From positions 1 through 64,000 of the forward strand of contig JACCGJ010018762.1 of NCBI GenBank assembly GCA_013407085.1: a DNA stretch of 64,000 nucleotides, in the 5' to 3' direction. Both the position numbers and the translations under genes were made by a program. Source of the DNA: Atriophallophorus winterbourni (lineage: Eukaryota > Platyhelminthes > Trematoda > Plagiorchiida > Microphallidae). A model generated the notes under the pieces. The model was not told where the DNA came from. It did not search any database and worked only from the letters and a program-made list of their open reading frames with translations. How positions within the stretch are numbered: position 1 is the stretch's first letter; each line of letters starts with the position of its first letter. This document shows, in pieces, positions 12,501 through 23,240 of the stretch.

Positions 12501-15500
12501 AATGAAAAGAATATTCAATATTTTATGGCGATTCTGAAGCTTCTGAAGCTTCTGGTCAGCTTGAATATTGAAATATGAGCAGAAGCTGTATTTTGTTCCA
12601 GTAGAAGAAGAAGAAGAAGAAAAATGGCCCTTATCAAGTACACGAATTTTCAGCGATACAATTATTTCCACCACACGTAATAAAATGTACATTTTTAAAA
12701 AAAGATATGTCAAATAAGGATGATCCCTCTTCAGTTATTATACTGTCAGTTTCTTCCTCAAATCGAGAATAACTTTTGTATGATCAATCAAATATCGAGC
12801 CAGGTAAGGAATAAAAGAATTTTTGAATTTCTCAGTACTCTAGCATACGGGACGATACGTTGACTACGCGTAGCTGGGAACGAGCTGCAAGCCATAAGGA
12901 CCTCATGCAGTGGGTGTGCATTATCAGACGATATGACTCTGATCAATCTGTCACATTCACGAAAGTGGCGTTCGACGATCATATCACGAATTAACTCAGT
13001 AGAGGAAGAGCTCAATCTTGAAACTAATTTAATTAGCTTATTTATAGCTTGCGAAGTATGGATTTGAACCCACGTTGTTTCGCTAGAATTTATCAAGAGT
13101 TACGATTAGATTTTGCTCTAATAATTGTTCAGTACCAGTCCTTGAAAGACGAGCCTACAGTCTTTGAAAAAGTCAATTTCGGTGTCTCAAGCATCGACTC
13201 ATCAATTATATATCCACCAGAGAAAAGTTTAAAAGGCATAACCTTTTTCATTTTCAGTCCTGGATGATAGGTACGTATTCGTTTCACCAGGAAATCGAGC
13301 AATGCTGAGCTCAAGTCGAAGGGCTAGTATTCATTCTTAAATTTGCGTTAATTGGAAAAGTTGACCGTTTTTTATATGTACCCGTTTTTGGTGAAATTAA
13401 TGTAAATTTTGATAATAAGGGCCTGTCGAGCCGTATAAACATGATAAAAGATAATGAAATTTCAAGTTTACTGTGAAAAAGAATTTGAAAATCGATTAGT
13501 TAGAGTTTACGAAGACCCAAACGTTTTGTCCAAGCGTTTTGTCGAACAACAATAAGACTGATTAGGCTTGATACCGTGGATAAAGTTTAGGTTAATTTTT
13601 TGTCCACATATATTAAGCAAAATTGAACATCCTCCTTAATTGGATGGGTAACATTTCCGTTCGCGTTCTCCGCGCCTATCAACGATAGACCAATTTGCTT
13701 GTGTAGTTGTTCTGTCATGGTATCCCTGGTCTGATCCACAAGATAGACTTCAGGTTGACACAATGTTGGACACAATATATAATGAGATATGCTGCGTTCG
13801 GTTTTCGCCCATGGGGTGGGTGCTACGGTTTGTGGACTGCCTCGGAGTTCGTTTTCGTTGTTCAAGGTTTATGTTTAATTAGACATTAGGGTGATTATTC
13901 TAGCTATGTGGCCGTATGAAACGACACCAAACACGGTTTGAACACACAGCAGGTAGTCGACCAAATCGGTAGCAGCAACAACGAACACACGGACAGGCTA
14001 GCAATGGGATTGTGTGCTGACAGAAGATACATTACAACACAGATCTTATCGAGATGAAAAATATATGGGAGCAAAGCTAATTACCGTGCACTTGCCGGTC
14101 GTACGCATGATGATGATGCGAAATGTGGACAAAAGTAATTTGAAACGATTCTTGGTAAAAACGATATTTGCTAATTATCAAATGAAAGAATAATGTAATA
14201 TTTAATATGTTCGATATTAATAATGAAATATTACAGTCAATGAACTTGACTTATTTCCGTTTTTGCCGCTGCAATTTAATCGTTTCTTTAATTAGTTCCA
14301 GATATATTTTTGTACGTGGTTGTTAGTGTAGAAGTACGTTTAATAAATTTATGCTTCTCAGAGAACATTTGTTTGAAATATGCATGTATGGGTCATTTAG
14401 TATTATAAAAACTTTCGCTATGAATTAGATATATAAGAAAGCTCATTTGCATGCATCTCCATCACACACACCCCACGACCAGTTTCGTGCTGTTTGCACT
14501 CATCAGCTAGGGACAGTAGGATCAGGATCCGCATGCGGTAGATATATAAGAGTTGTGTTTTACCTAATCTGTATACTCTGAATTTTAATCCTGACAGAAC
14601 ATATGTTTCTGCATATTTTCCATTATCCTTCGTTATGGTTGGGTTATTGAAAGGCCGGTACGATCAATATTAACAATACTTTGTTTGTTTACCGGTTATC
14701 TTTCAATAAATATGTTAAATCATTTTGCGCTTCCGGTAGAAAATTTTTTGGTGAATATTAATGAATGCTGTGGAATTATATTTTAAACACGCACAAGTGA
14801 TACGTGAATTATCTTTGTTGAAATTGCACTGAAAATCGTTAACATGCCTGATCGAATTCATCTGTCGCGAAACTTCAATCACTTCACCAAATGTTTGCGA
14901 TATGCAAACGCGACAACGTGGCATGATGAAATTAACTGCAGCCGAGATGTCGATGAAGAAAGCGATAAAGAGCTTTCTTCACTTGGAAAATGATTGTGAT
15001 GAAAAATTAATGATGCCAGACTCGAAGCAGTTCGTTCAATTATGAGCTGCAACGTCGAACTAAGAGAGACCAACGAAGCGTGACTTGATTTCAATTTTTG
15101 GTGACCAAACTTCGAAGCTTGTTCATGTGACTCACGAAATCACCTGATTATTCAAGGAAGGTCTTTCACTAAATGAACAAATAACTATAATCAATCCAAA
15201 AAACGAAAACTAAGAATAAATACTGAATTGAATTATAAACGAAAATTCCCATTGTGACACATCGGAGACTTGTAAGCTTTGATTCAGATTTAAAGTTAAT
15301 GGATTGTTTATATATATCATGCTATATTAACATATAAAAATCAAATTAAAAAAGATTTAGCAATCGAAAACAAAATTTTGCTTGAGGAATACTCAAATCC
15401 TTTTAACAATAACTATAAGATGATAGATATATGAAGTAAAATTAAAAACTCTCAAAAATCAATAAAGACAGTCACATACCGCGTGGTTCGTCATATACTC

Positions 15501-18500
15501 ATCCATTTTAGAAGCGAAATCCGCAACAGATTCCGAGCGTGTGATTTCTTCAGGCCAAATGTTCCAAGTGAAACAAATTCTTACCGAGAAAACATTTCAA
15601 TGAATATTCAATCGAGAATGCGGAATGCTTAAATCCTTTGAATGTTTTCGTGCTAGAGTAAGGCCATTAGGTTTTAGCAAATGTTTAATGGGATGGTATT
15701 CAGTATGCAAGATTTGGGATGCCAACAGGAGGTCATTCCGTATCCGTTGTTTGGTAAAATCATGTAGATTTAGTTTTAACATTCGCTCTTTGAAAGGCAA
15801 ATTTCTGTATCAAGAGATCAACTATGTCGCACGATGATAAATCCTGTCAAGTATTTCGATATCCTTCCTCAGCCATGGCGCCTAGGCTTGGATGGAATAT
15901 TCCATAACAGGACGTACATACGTATTAATTAACCGGGGTAGGGTTTAAGGTATGAAAATCCTGTATGTCTTTTTTTGAAGACTCCAGATATGGCAGGTTT
16001 TATTGTACACTGCCGGGCAATGATGTCCATGCTTAAGGTTAAACGATACCCAGATACTGAGATCTGTTTCTGCGGTGGTCCAAACGAGATCTTGAGTGCC
16101 GAGCCTGCTCTCATACATTACACGCTCAAGCAATTTCCAGATAACAGGACGTGGTAACTCGGTGAAGTATGAGATTATCGTAAACTTGTTTATTCATAGA
16201 TTTATTCATAGATTATATGCGGGTTAAAAGCTATGCTTTACAAGACCCACAAAGATGTACATCTGGTCGGATGGTAAAAAATATCCATGTGGGCATCTAG
16301 TGATTTCTTGAAAACGTCAATGGTTCCAGATTGTATAACGTGAATAGGTAAACTGTTCCACAATTGCACATTACTAATTGGTTTTTTTTACAAAAAACCT
16401 CGCGTTTGCATTTATTACACGCATTTGATACCTGAATACATTTTTCCTTCAGTGAGCTGATTTTCACCCTTGACGTCTCGCTATTTTGTCTCAATGATCA
16501 TCAAACTTGTCCGTGTTCAATAAACACCCTTTTTTCCCAGCAGTTATTTGCAGCGTAAATCAAATGTACAACGCTCTGTCCCGAGAATTCTCATGGCAGT
16601 ATGTCTTTAAATCAATCAACAGGAAGTAGAAGAATTCTTGTTTGCCGCATTACAAGCGCGACAATACAGCACATGTATTTTATGGCCTAATAACCGCTTG
16701 ACGTGGAATTCGTGTATGCAGCATCATAGGCGATTATATAGCCTTCAACTCCTCCTCTACTAAACGCTACTTTCTGATGAAAACATCTCATTCTATAAAG
16801 TAAATTGCACATAAAATGTACAGAATTCATGTAATAAGCAATGATCACGTACCTGAAGTAAACCTGTTAAATGTAGGAAATAATCTTTGACTTTAGTTAA
16901 AGAGGTAGGATTTTAATACCTTGTATTTTATCGACATATCTGATCTGCTTTCAGTGCCGTTAGATAATTGAATTATCGACCAGAATATTTAAAATTATCA
17001 TTTGAATACGTCAGGTAGACAACGTGATGGATGCTTCTGTGTCACAAGCTGAAGGTTACCAATAAACTGTTTTAAACAAACTAGAAGAAATTTAAAAAAA
17101 TATTAAAAAAATGAATTTAACCAATCATAATAAATTCTATTTTCTATTTGTGTCACACAAGATGAAAATGTAACCATTACATTTCGATTACATTACAAAT
17201 ACATATAATCGGGGAATCGCCAAATTATTTCATGTAATAAAAACCTCGAAATCATTTTTTGCAGACTTTTGTACTTATTAATTCGGTGTGCTGTGGTTGA
17301 CTGAATCGTATATGCATCATAATGAAATCAATGTCTGAGTATTTGATGTTTAGTTGATAATAACATAATTAAAATTAATCAAACGAATGACGTAATAAGT
17401 AAAATATTTGCATGCTATATCTTAATGAGGCATCTTGTGTTAGTTTTTAAAGTAAAATGTAGTGTTAAATGCAATTTTTGGTTCGGGATATATTACTACG
17501 TTCAAAATCATAACAATGGATCATAACTGCATTGATAAATATTTTTCTGTCATTTTTTGCGTGAATAATTTGAGCTCAGATTCGATTTCATCTATTTTTT
17601 TCGATAAAATATGAATTTATCTACAATTAAATTCTACAAAGTTAATTTATATTCCAAGTTGAAAATTTAAGCGCAGACTATCGAGATATTTTCTCTCTTT
17701 TTTCTATGATATGAATACGGAATAAAGTTAATCTTACATTATTCGCGGTGTGTGTGTGTTTGTGTGATGGAAATGCATGCAAATGAGCGTTTTTGTTCAT
17801 GGTTATTGGTTTTACCCCAATCAACGTGTGTACGGGCACATGTGGGTTAACATGTTGATCGTGCCAACCACATCCAACAGTACTTTACTCTTACTTTTGT
17901 GCAACTATCACCTCCTGGAGGATGAGTCAGCTTCAATGAAGGGTCTTGGGAATTTGGGTGCAAATCGGCGTCCCCAGCATCAACAGTGACTTGCAAGTGC
18001 AACTTGCTTATATTATTTAATTACTTAGAACACAGTTAAACTATCAAGCATCAGCGAACAACATCCGTAAAGGTACATTTTGTTTGCAATTTGCTGCTGA
18101 AGCCTTTTAAACCAATCAACTGAACGTGTTTTATCTTTAGGCCCGAGGACAAGAAAGCCAAGGAAACCGCAGTCCTCGGAGGATGGAAACACGAAGAGAC
18201 CGCGGACATCATTCAGTGCAGCGCAATTGCGACGTTTGGCGAAGGAATTTGAATCCAATCGGTGAGACATTTTTCATGGCTTCTCTAATCCAGATTTTGC
18301 TTGCATTCATTTGTAGTTAGTGAGGACATTTCTGGCGAACAAGTATTATAATGAACCTATCTTACTCGATTTCATCGAAATTTGAGATTATCATATTATT
18401 GAATACTGAAGCAGATTAATTAATTAAATCAAAACAGAATTATACCTTGTATTTTTAATAATTCATTCATTATTCAAACAAGCACGCTTTAATAAAAATT

Positions 18501-21500
18501 TGGTTGGATACGGTGTATGATCAAACGTCGATAAATAGATATTATCCATTGCATTTTCATACATTTCCATCGATTATTTCATGATGAGCGACAGCTAATT
18601 TTGCCAAGTGTATTGAATGAACGGTCTCAGGCAGAATAGTTTTGATTATTCTTTCTGTTTAACAGTAACGCTATCATGAAAGGGAGATCAAGTCGAATGT
18701 GATTTCAATGATGTTGACTATCAAAAGTCTTTGTGGATTTTTGAATTACCTTTAAAACGTATTATTATTCTATTGTCAGTTTATCATGAATATAAGTCTT
18801 ATACGTATTTTTCTGTATGTAATAATGTAAACATTTATGAAACAATCGCTTGTACAATTGCGCTGTATTTATATAGTATAGCTGAAGAAAATTCCACCGG
18901 CATTAAGCCGTATCCTTGAACGGACTGCTATCTCAGGTTTATTCTCCAATTGCCTGGTATCAGTGAAAATATAATCAAACTGATGGCATCCCATAGCATA
19001 TGCTCATATGATATTGGTCAATTTTAACAGCCGCATTATTTCGACTCGATAAGTAAAAATAATTTTGTATTTAATTATATATATTTGGCTACTTACAAAT
19101 ATCATAAGTAATATATTGGCGATATTGGTTAAAAAAATTTGTCTGCTTTCCGCTGCAACGTTATTAACATTGATTAATTTGGCTGTTGGTCACTGTCTTT
19201 TGATACGGACAATGCTAACGATGATTTAATGCTCCAAAGTAATTTAAGTGACCACAAAATCGCGCAGCGTTCACGGTGATACACATTATTCGGTCGATTG
19301 TCGTTATCTGCATCTTGACGGTGAGAAGTACATTCACTAACCGATGGGGAATTCTACCTATTGCCAGCCTGAAGATGACATACCATACTTTGCCTCAGAA
19401 ATGAGTAGTGAAGAGAAAGTTATTACCAACCCGTAGAGTTAATGTCAATTTCTTACTTATCCCTTCGGTAATCGTCTCTGCATAGCAGTTATTTTATGTC
19501 CAAAGGACGACTACCTGATTTCAATTAACCGAAGTGGATCATTTGAAATACGACCATTTCTAATTATGTATACGTGACCAAACCAGTGTAAACAACGCTG
19601 TCTTAGTAGGGTGAACATGCTCTGTTGAGCAGCTTTAGAAAGCGAATTACGTATTTGCATGCATTTCCATCACACCGGTTACATGCTGTTTGCACTCATC
19701 CGGTAGGGAGGGTACGATCCGGACCCGCTTCTCTTGAAAGCTTTAGAAAGCACTTCTGCTCTAGTTTCTTAGTTCATCCACTCGATGTTGATGACACGAC
19801 TGATGCTCCGTAAGAGAATTGATTAATGGCCGATATCATACATCTTCGAATGTAAAGAATCTCCCGCTGTCCGCTTTGTACCACAAAGAAAATTTTAATG
19901 CTCATAGTTTTTAACTGAGAAACGGAAAACCTGTTATAAAAATAGATGATGAGGTATTTTTCATTGCTACATAAGCAAATTGTGGTCAATGTTGCTCTGT
20001 TTTAAGGAACGCATTTTGACGACGCTAGATTTGTGTTCTTTACTTCACATATAAACAGTTTGTTTACCTAACCCCACATCATATCCGTGTTTAATGTAAA
20101 ACAAATAAATTAAGTGTACAAGAGCCCGGAGCAGTAAATTATTTACTGCATCAGCGATAGTCGAGAAACTGATCTTTTAATGCGTTTGTCAAATTAAACA
20201 ATAACACGTGACATAGATATTTGTTTTTAATGTTTGATGCTGATCATTTTTGAATTCTCGTATACATCTATTGTGAAACTTTATCTCAATTAGTTGGGTT
20301 GTATTCTATAACATTCTATTAACAATTACAAAGAAAAATGAAAATCCGCCCTCAATTGGATTGCAATTTGAAACTGGATATAATCAATACATTTTTATGT
20401 GAATACAACATTCTACTCTGGATTAAGTAGTGCTATGACAAAATTGATTGTCTATTTTATCTTTCTTCACCAGATATTTGGATGAACATCGCCGGAATAA
20501 ATTAGCCCAAGAACTTGATCTACGTGAATCGCAAGTGAAAATCTGGTTTCAAAATAAAAGAGCGAAAACTAAAAAGGTATGTCGTGGCTGGAATAGTCTA
20601 GCACGTTTGTGCGTCTATCATAAATAATCACAAACCCCGTGTAGTTGAAAACTTCGCGTGAACTGGGTGAATGAAATATCCTCCAGGTAGCGTTGTTGAT
20701 TTGTGCAAAAACAAACTTAAAATCAAAGTGTATTTTGCTCCATAAATGTAAAAGATTAAATAATATAATTTTTGCTTATAATTGTTTGAATTTATTTGCT
20801 TTGTGAAAAAACATTGACAATCGTATTCTTGGCTAATTTGAACAAAAGTTTCATGAAGACTTTGACTGTATTCTATTACATAAGGAATCACTTTGCCAGA
20901 TAAATCTTTAGTGACATCAATGCCACATATCGATTTTTATCCGGAAATTTTACTCTCAGAATGAACATAATTTATCAGCTTTGCAAGTCGGACACAGACG
21001 CTCCTCAGTGAATCTATCGAATTAGCAATTGCATGATGCATAGTTGTATAAACGCCGATCCTATTGTTTCAATAAATTTCTCTTATTTTCCTTCTGGAAT
21101 TATTTTGTACAAAAATAATTTTTGAATTAAGCTAAATTGCTTGCTAAGTTTAAATATTTTATTGACGAAATGCAATTATTCAATGAATATCCGGAGTTCG
21201 CCGTTCACTTGATGTGAATATCTACTCACCAATGATAATATTACCAGGTTGCTGATGATATATTTCCAAAATGGCATTGCAAAAAATAATGAAAAAATGT
21301 ATATCAAATATAAATTTTGAGCATAGCATTTTTAAACCAGGTTGATATAGGTCACGGAACCAAACAGTTACTTGCTAAGCATTGAAAAGTCAAAACAATG
21401 TCAGAAAATTGCCATTTTCATTGGTTTTATAATTATTTTTTACATTTAAACTAGGCATCCGGGTGCAAAGATCGATTGGCGTATCATTTGATGGCCGAAG

Positions 21501-21568
21501 GACTCTACAATCATTCGGTTCGGACCCAAATGCTGAGAGAGGAAGTGAAAAATGGTAAACCTACATGA
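6016..21568 (+). CDS. en: Engrailed-class homeobox transcription factor (whole gene, 4 coding exons)
   Basis: The coding exons are 6016-6547, 18141-18261, 20474-20576 and 21455-21568, giving 870 nt and 289 residues. Phases fit at each junction (1, 2 and 0), and all introns are GT-AG. Engrailed proteins are nuclear DNA-binding repressors that recruit Groucho through EH1. Visible in order: EH1 (about 81-92), EH2 (162-178), a short EH3-like basic linker (179-190), homeodomain (195-254) with W242, Q244 and N245 in the WFQNKRAK recognition helix, and EH5 (253-272, LMAEGLYNH). The EH2/EH5 pair is diagnostic for engrailed, so no other homeobox class fits. Intron 1 is 11.6 kb, intron 2 2.2 kb and intron 3 0.9 kb; all hold repeats or plain AT-rich DNA. 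The protein is short beside insect Engrailed, with a small N-terminal region. Confidence 0.95.
7025..7130 (+). mobile_element. CR1-like LINE 3' tail fragment (in engrailed intron 1)
   Basis: Contains caccattcgacccgatg and tgtgggtcttgtagagcata followed by a short tandem end (tctatgaataaatctatgaa). It is the reverse complement of the 3' ends at 16185-16300 and 37210-37310, so this copy points along the + strand. Only the 3' untranslated end is present. Confidence 0.7.
7131..8763. other. engrailed intron 1 sequence, nothing recognised
   Basis: AT-rich intronic DNA without conserved coding sequence, long repeats or ribozyme cores. Confidence 0.5.
8764..9065 (-). repeat. HHR-A dimer (two tandem hammerhead repeat units)
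   Basis: Two head-to-tail units, both with the ribozyme on the minus strand. The expected cleavage points (8804/8803 and 8967/8966) are 163 bp apart. Unit 1 keeps CUGAUGA (complement of 8827-8833), GAAA and the UCGGUC|GUG cleavage region, but stem II is weakened. Unit 2 has CGGATGAG in place of CTGATGAG and TAAA in place of GAAA, so it should be inactive. The shared flanks are tgcatgcattcccatcac and ggatcaggatccgcatgcg. The repeat lies in engrailed intron 1. Confidence 0.75.
8797..8843 (-). ncRNA. Hammerhead ribozyme, HHR-A, weakened stem II
   Basis: The minus strand reads CTGATGA, then ATAC-AAAC-GGCAC where intact copies have GTGC-AAACA-GCAC, then GAAA and TCGGTC|GTGG. The catalytic boxes are kept, but stem II loses pairs, so activity is doubtful. 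Confidence 0.55.
9375..9905 (-). mobile_element. CR1-like LINE 3' fragment (RT C-terminus)
   Basis: The minus-strand frame 9846-9568 has [16 protein letters not shown] and [12 protein letters not shown], the conserved block after the RT domain in CR1/Jockey-type elements. It continues into a 3' tail (caacaccacaggatttcggt) shared with 24900-24990 and 46850-47200. It is 5'-truncated, with no active site. It lies in engrailed intron 1. Confidence 0.75.
9906..12780. other. engrailed intron 1 sequence, nothing recognised
   Basis: Mostly AT-rich. A GAAGCTTCT-type direct repeat at about 12533-12553 and a (GAA)n run at 12603-12622 are the only simple repeats noted. No coding motif. Confidence 0.5.
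12830..13096 (-). mobile_element. Probable non-LTR retrotransposon C-terminal remnant
   Basis: The minus frame includes [20 protein letters not shown] and [18 protein letters not shown] basic stretch followed by HPLH is found near the C-terminus of some LINE polyproteins. No RT active site remains. The assignment rests only on this resemblance. Confidence 0.35.
13100..14440. other. engrailed intron 1 sequence, nothing firmly recognised
   Basis: A minus-strand frame at 13865-13587 (92 codons) has no family I recognise. Moderately GC-rich sequence at 13900-14130 could be an old element. No ribozyme core or RT motif was seen. Confidence 0.4.
14445..14545 (-). repeat. HHR-A monomer in engrailed intron 1
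   Basis: A single unit with both conserved flanks (catttgcatgcatctccatc on the left, ggatcaggatccgcatgcgg on the right). The ribozyme strand is minus, antisense to engrailed. Confidence 0.8.
14471..14514 (-). ncRNA. Hammerhead ribozyme, HHR-A, core intact
   Basis: On the minus strand: CTGATGA (complement of 14500-14506), stem II GTGC-AAACA-GCAC, GAAA (complement of 14483-14486), CTGGTC with predicted cleavage between 14477 and 14476, then GTGGGG. The strand before the box (CCCTAG) pairs with GTGGGG except at the first position, and stem III (ACTGGT) is self-complementary with a G-U wobble. All catalytic residues are present. Confidence 0.75.
14546..15477. other. engrailed intron 1 sequence, nothing recognised
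   Basis: AT-rich DNA without recognised repeats or coding motifs. Confidence 0.45.
15478..16160 (-). mobile_element. CR1-like LINE fragment (C-terminal part of RT)
   Basis: Minus-strand frames, broken by shifts, show [12 protein letters not shown] at about 16040, then PVMEYS and [13 protein letters not shown] around 15850-15920, and [15 protein letters not shown] at 15800-15760, ending in a lysine/serine-rich tail. This is the usual order for the end of a CR1-type RT. Both the active site and the endonuclease are absent. It is related to the copies at 30420-31190 and 49718-50403. Confidence 0.75.
16185..16500 (-). mobile_element. CR1-like LINE 3' end with short tandem tail
   Basis: The minus strand ends in a tail (tttattcatagatttattca at 16189-16208) preceded by ttttacaagacccacaaag-like sequence and a C-terminal remnant around 16300-16400. 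The same tail occurs at 37210-37310 and, inverted, at 7025-7130. It directly abuts another LINE fragment, showing nested or serial insertion. Confidence 0.7.
16501..17734. other. engrailed intron 1 sequence, nothing recognised
   Basis: Very AT-rich from 16860 on. No coding or repeat family was recognised. Confidence 0.5.
17735..17990 (+). repeat. HHR-A unit lacking its ribozyme core
   Basis: A GT run followed by gtgatggaaatgcatgcaaa and the body of the HHR-A unit (ggttttaccccaatc, cgtgccaaccacatc). It begins just 3' of where the hammerhead should be, so it is truncated. It ends about 150 bp before engrailed exon 2. Confidence 0.65.
18141..18261 (+). CDS. en: engrailed exon 2 (EH3 linker and first part of homeodomain)
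   Basis: The acceptor ttatctttag|GC completes Gly178, and the donor is CG|gtgaga. It codes for [10 protein letters not shown], then [19 protein letters not shown], i.e. the N-terminal arm and helix 1 of an engrailed homeodomain. The last codon, Arg218 (homeodomain position 24), is split in phase 2 with exon 3. The linker between EH2 and the homeodomain is only about 16 residues. Confidence 0.95.
18262..19559. other. engrailed intron 2 sequence, nothing recognised
   Basis: AT-rich intronic DNA without recognised motifs. Confidence 0.5.
19560..19815 (-). mobile_element. LINE-d fragment interrupted by an HHR-A insertion
   Basis: The pieces at 19560-19643 and 19739-19815 match the minus-strand LINE copies near 34310-34440 (gacgctgtcgcaatagggtg and agcacttcagcattagtcac equivalents). 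They become continuous when the 95-bp insert at 19644-19738 and one copy of its 13-bp duplication are removed. Confidence 0.7.
19631..19751 (-). mobile_element. HHR-A insertion with 13-bp target site duplication
   Basis: The duplication agctttagaaagc is perfect at 19631-19643 and 19739-19751. The 95-bp insert carries tttgcatgcatttccatcac, a decayed hammerhead (CGGATGAG for CTGATGAG, GTAA for GAAA) and ggtacgatccggacccgc. The 13-bp duplication is the kind left by target-primed reverse transcription, so the repeat moved through an RNA intermediate. It gives the ends of a monomer insertion. Confidence 0.8.
19816..20473. other. engrailed intron 2, 3' part, nothing recognised
   Basis: AT-rich sequence up to the acceptor ttcttcaccag before exon 3. 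Confidence 0.5.
20474..20576 (+). CDS. en: engrailed exon 3 (homeodomain helices 2 and 3)
   Basis: The acceptor is ttcaccag and the donor AAG|gtatgt, in phase 0. It codes for 34 full residues starting [14 protein letters not shown] and ending in the recognition helix [15 protein letters not shown]. Gln50 and Asn51 of the homeodomain are present. The NKRAK ending (rather than NRRMK) is typical of engrailed. Confidence 0.97.
20577..21454. other. engrailed intron 3
   Basis: 878 bp, AT-rich, GT-AG borders (gtatgt ... aaactag). No repeat was recognised. Confidence 0.7.
21455..21568 (+). CDS. en: engrailed exon 4 (EH5 and C-terminus)
   Basis: Codes for 37 residues and the stop TGA at 21566-21568. 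[20 protein letters not shown] matches the EH5 motif that follows the homeodomain in engrailed proteins (LAxxLMAQGLYNH). The tail after EH5 is short and charged. No polyadenylation site can be assigned with confidence; AATAAA-type hexamers occur further downstream. Confidence 0.95.
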   Translation, partial: ASGCKDRLAYHLMAEGLYNHSVRTQMLREEVKNGKPT

Positions 21569-22695
21569 ATATCTGATTTGAAACAGGAGAATGGAATATT
21601 GCCACCCAGGACAATTTGACGGATAATTTTTGACTTCAAACACCGATGTCTTTCAAAAGGGATTGATATTCCTTGTTCATTCGCATATTCACGCATGTTC
21701 ACGATTTAGAGCGCATGCGCTAATCTAAAAATTATTCAAAGAAAACAGTGGAAAAACATTGTACAGTTGAAGCACGCAAATGTTAGTAAGTGAAAATGCA
21801 AACTTACTGCTGATATTTCTCGTTTATTCGTGGCAATTTGCTGAAGAAATGTTGGCTACAAGCACAATATATTTTCCAGTTTCACGCATTATAGATTACT
21901 ACGGAATATTTAAATATAAAAATATACAGACACTGAAAATCAAACAAAATGTATTCCTTTATTTCAATAAAATCAAAACACCTGGATTCAGATAGTACTG
22001 TTCCAAAGTACTGCAAAACGCACGAATTTTATAGTGACTTGTCTGAACGAAAAGTGTTCAAGGATATTTCGTTGTCTGAATTTATCAACAAAAATTCAAG
22101 TTTATTCTCGCTTATTGTGGAAAAATCTCTTTAAAAAGTGAAAGAACTGGTTATTACTTTATCAAAACAAAAATATAGTGCCAGATAATTTCAACATTAC
22201 GGTTTAAGGCGTTCAAATAAATTTTGGTCTGGCTTCTCGTGAATAATTATTTCGAAGGTCTGGGTACTCATGAGTAGGCATAAATATGTTTTAGTCACTA
22301 GATTTCGTTTATCAAACTACAATTTCATTTTAATCGAATGTAACGAAAACATTGAAAAAGACCAGATGTTATCAAACGAATAAAGAATAATCGTTTTTTG
22401 ATACATATGTTCATTTTTCAGCCATTGTATGAATTTCCGCGGACTATGACCCTAGAACATGGAGGGGGTTAAGATTTTGACTGATATCTAGAGCCTTGAC
22501 ATCGAACCTGTATTAATGAATGCGCAAACTAGTAAATATGATCACTTTAGTAAATATGTTATTATTATTATTTAATCGCAATACAAAAATTTACCATTAC
22601 ATCGCTCAGATTGAATGTTTCGGGGTGGTTTTTACTAATTGTAGGGAGAAGCGAATTCGAATTAGATAAACAACAATGAAACTGGATGAGATTAT
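21569..22695. other. Downstream of engrailed, 3' UTR and intergenic
   Basis: AT-rich. Contains short open frames without family resemblance. The 3' UTR end is not defined. Confidence 0.45.
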
Positions 22696-22699
22696 ATAC

Positions 22700-22745
22700 A
22701 ACGTGGGGCGTGTGTGATGGAGATGCATGCAAATGAGCTTCTTTT
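22700..22745 (+). repeat. HHR-A 3' fragment
   Basis: gtgatggagatgcatgcaaa with flanking gt-rich sequence matches the segment just after the HHR-A ribozyme. No core is present. Confidence 0.55.
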
Positions 22746-22986
22746 AAATACAACGTACTTATGTCTCAAAATGCCAAATTCAACCTGTTAAATGCCGAGG
22801 AAACTGGTCAAGAGGAGCTTCTCTTGTATATTACGGAAGATTAAAGAAAGAAGTGCAAAAATAAATGGAAATACGATGTAGAAATCAAAAACACGATGTT
22901 GGATGACCCCAACCCACGATGAGCACGAGGGATTAAAAGAAGCAAAAGTTAAACAAGGAGTGCTTGTATACGGTTCATGATCTAAC

Positions 22987-23033
22987 TGTCCCTACTTGAT
23001 GAGTGCAAACAGCATGAAACTGTTCGTGGGGTG
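22987..23033 (+). ncRNA. Hammerhead ribozyme, HHR-A, first unit, mutated
   Basis: Stem I CCCTAC pairs with GTGGGG, but the box reads CTTGATGA instead of CCTGATGA, replacing the invariant C3. Stem II is GTGC/GCAT, and stem III is ACTGTT rather than a palindrome. Probably inactive. Confidence 0.6.
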
Positions 23034-23193
23034 TGTGGGTGATAGAAATGCATGCAAATGAGCATTTTGGTTAACGGTTATGGGTTTGGACGAATGCAAT
23101 TGAACCGGCTGGTCGTAACAGCCTTATGCAACACTGGCATTCAAGCGCTACCATTCCTCCACTGTTTCAAGTGCATGCGGATCATCATTTTAC

Positions 23194-23240
23194 TGTCCTT
23201 ACCTGATGAGTGCAAACAGCACGAAACCGGTCGTGTGGTA
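23194..23240 (+). ncRNA. Hammerhead ribozyme, HHR-A, second unit, intact core
   Basis: CTGATGA (23203-23209), stem II GTGC (23210-23213) and GCAC (23219-23222) with loop AAACA, GAAA (23223-23226), CCGG, then TC with predicted cleavage between 23232 and 23233. Stem I pairs CCTTAC with GTGTGG with one mismatch. Stem III is the self-complementary ACCGGT with no loop, so catalysis would need two ribozymes pairing in trans or in tandem, as known for dimer-acting hammerheads. Confidence 0.85.

Noticed and set aside
13055..13080. Possible tRNA-like end (gtatggatttgaacccacgt)
   Set aside because: Only the T-arm-like phrase fits; no cloverleaf could be formed with the flanking sequence.
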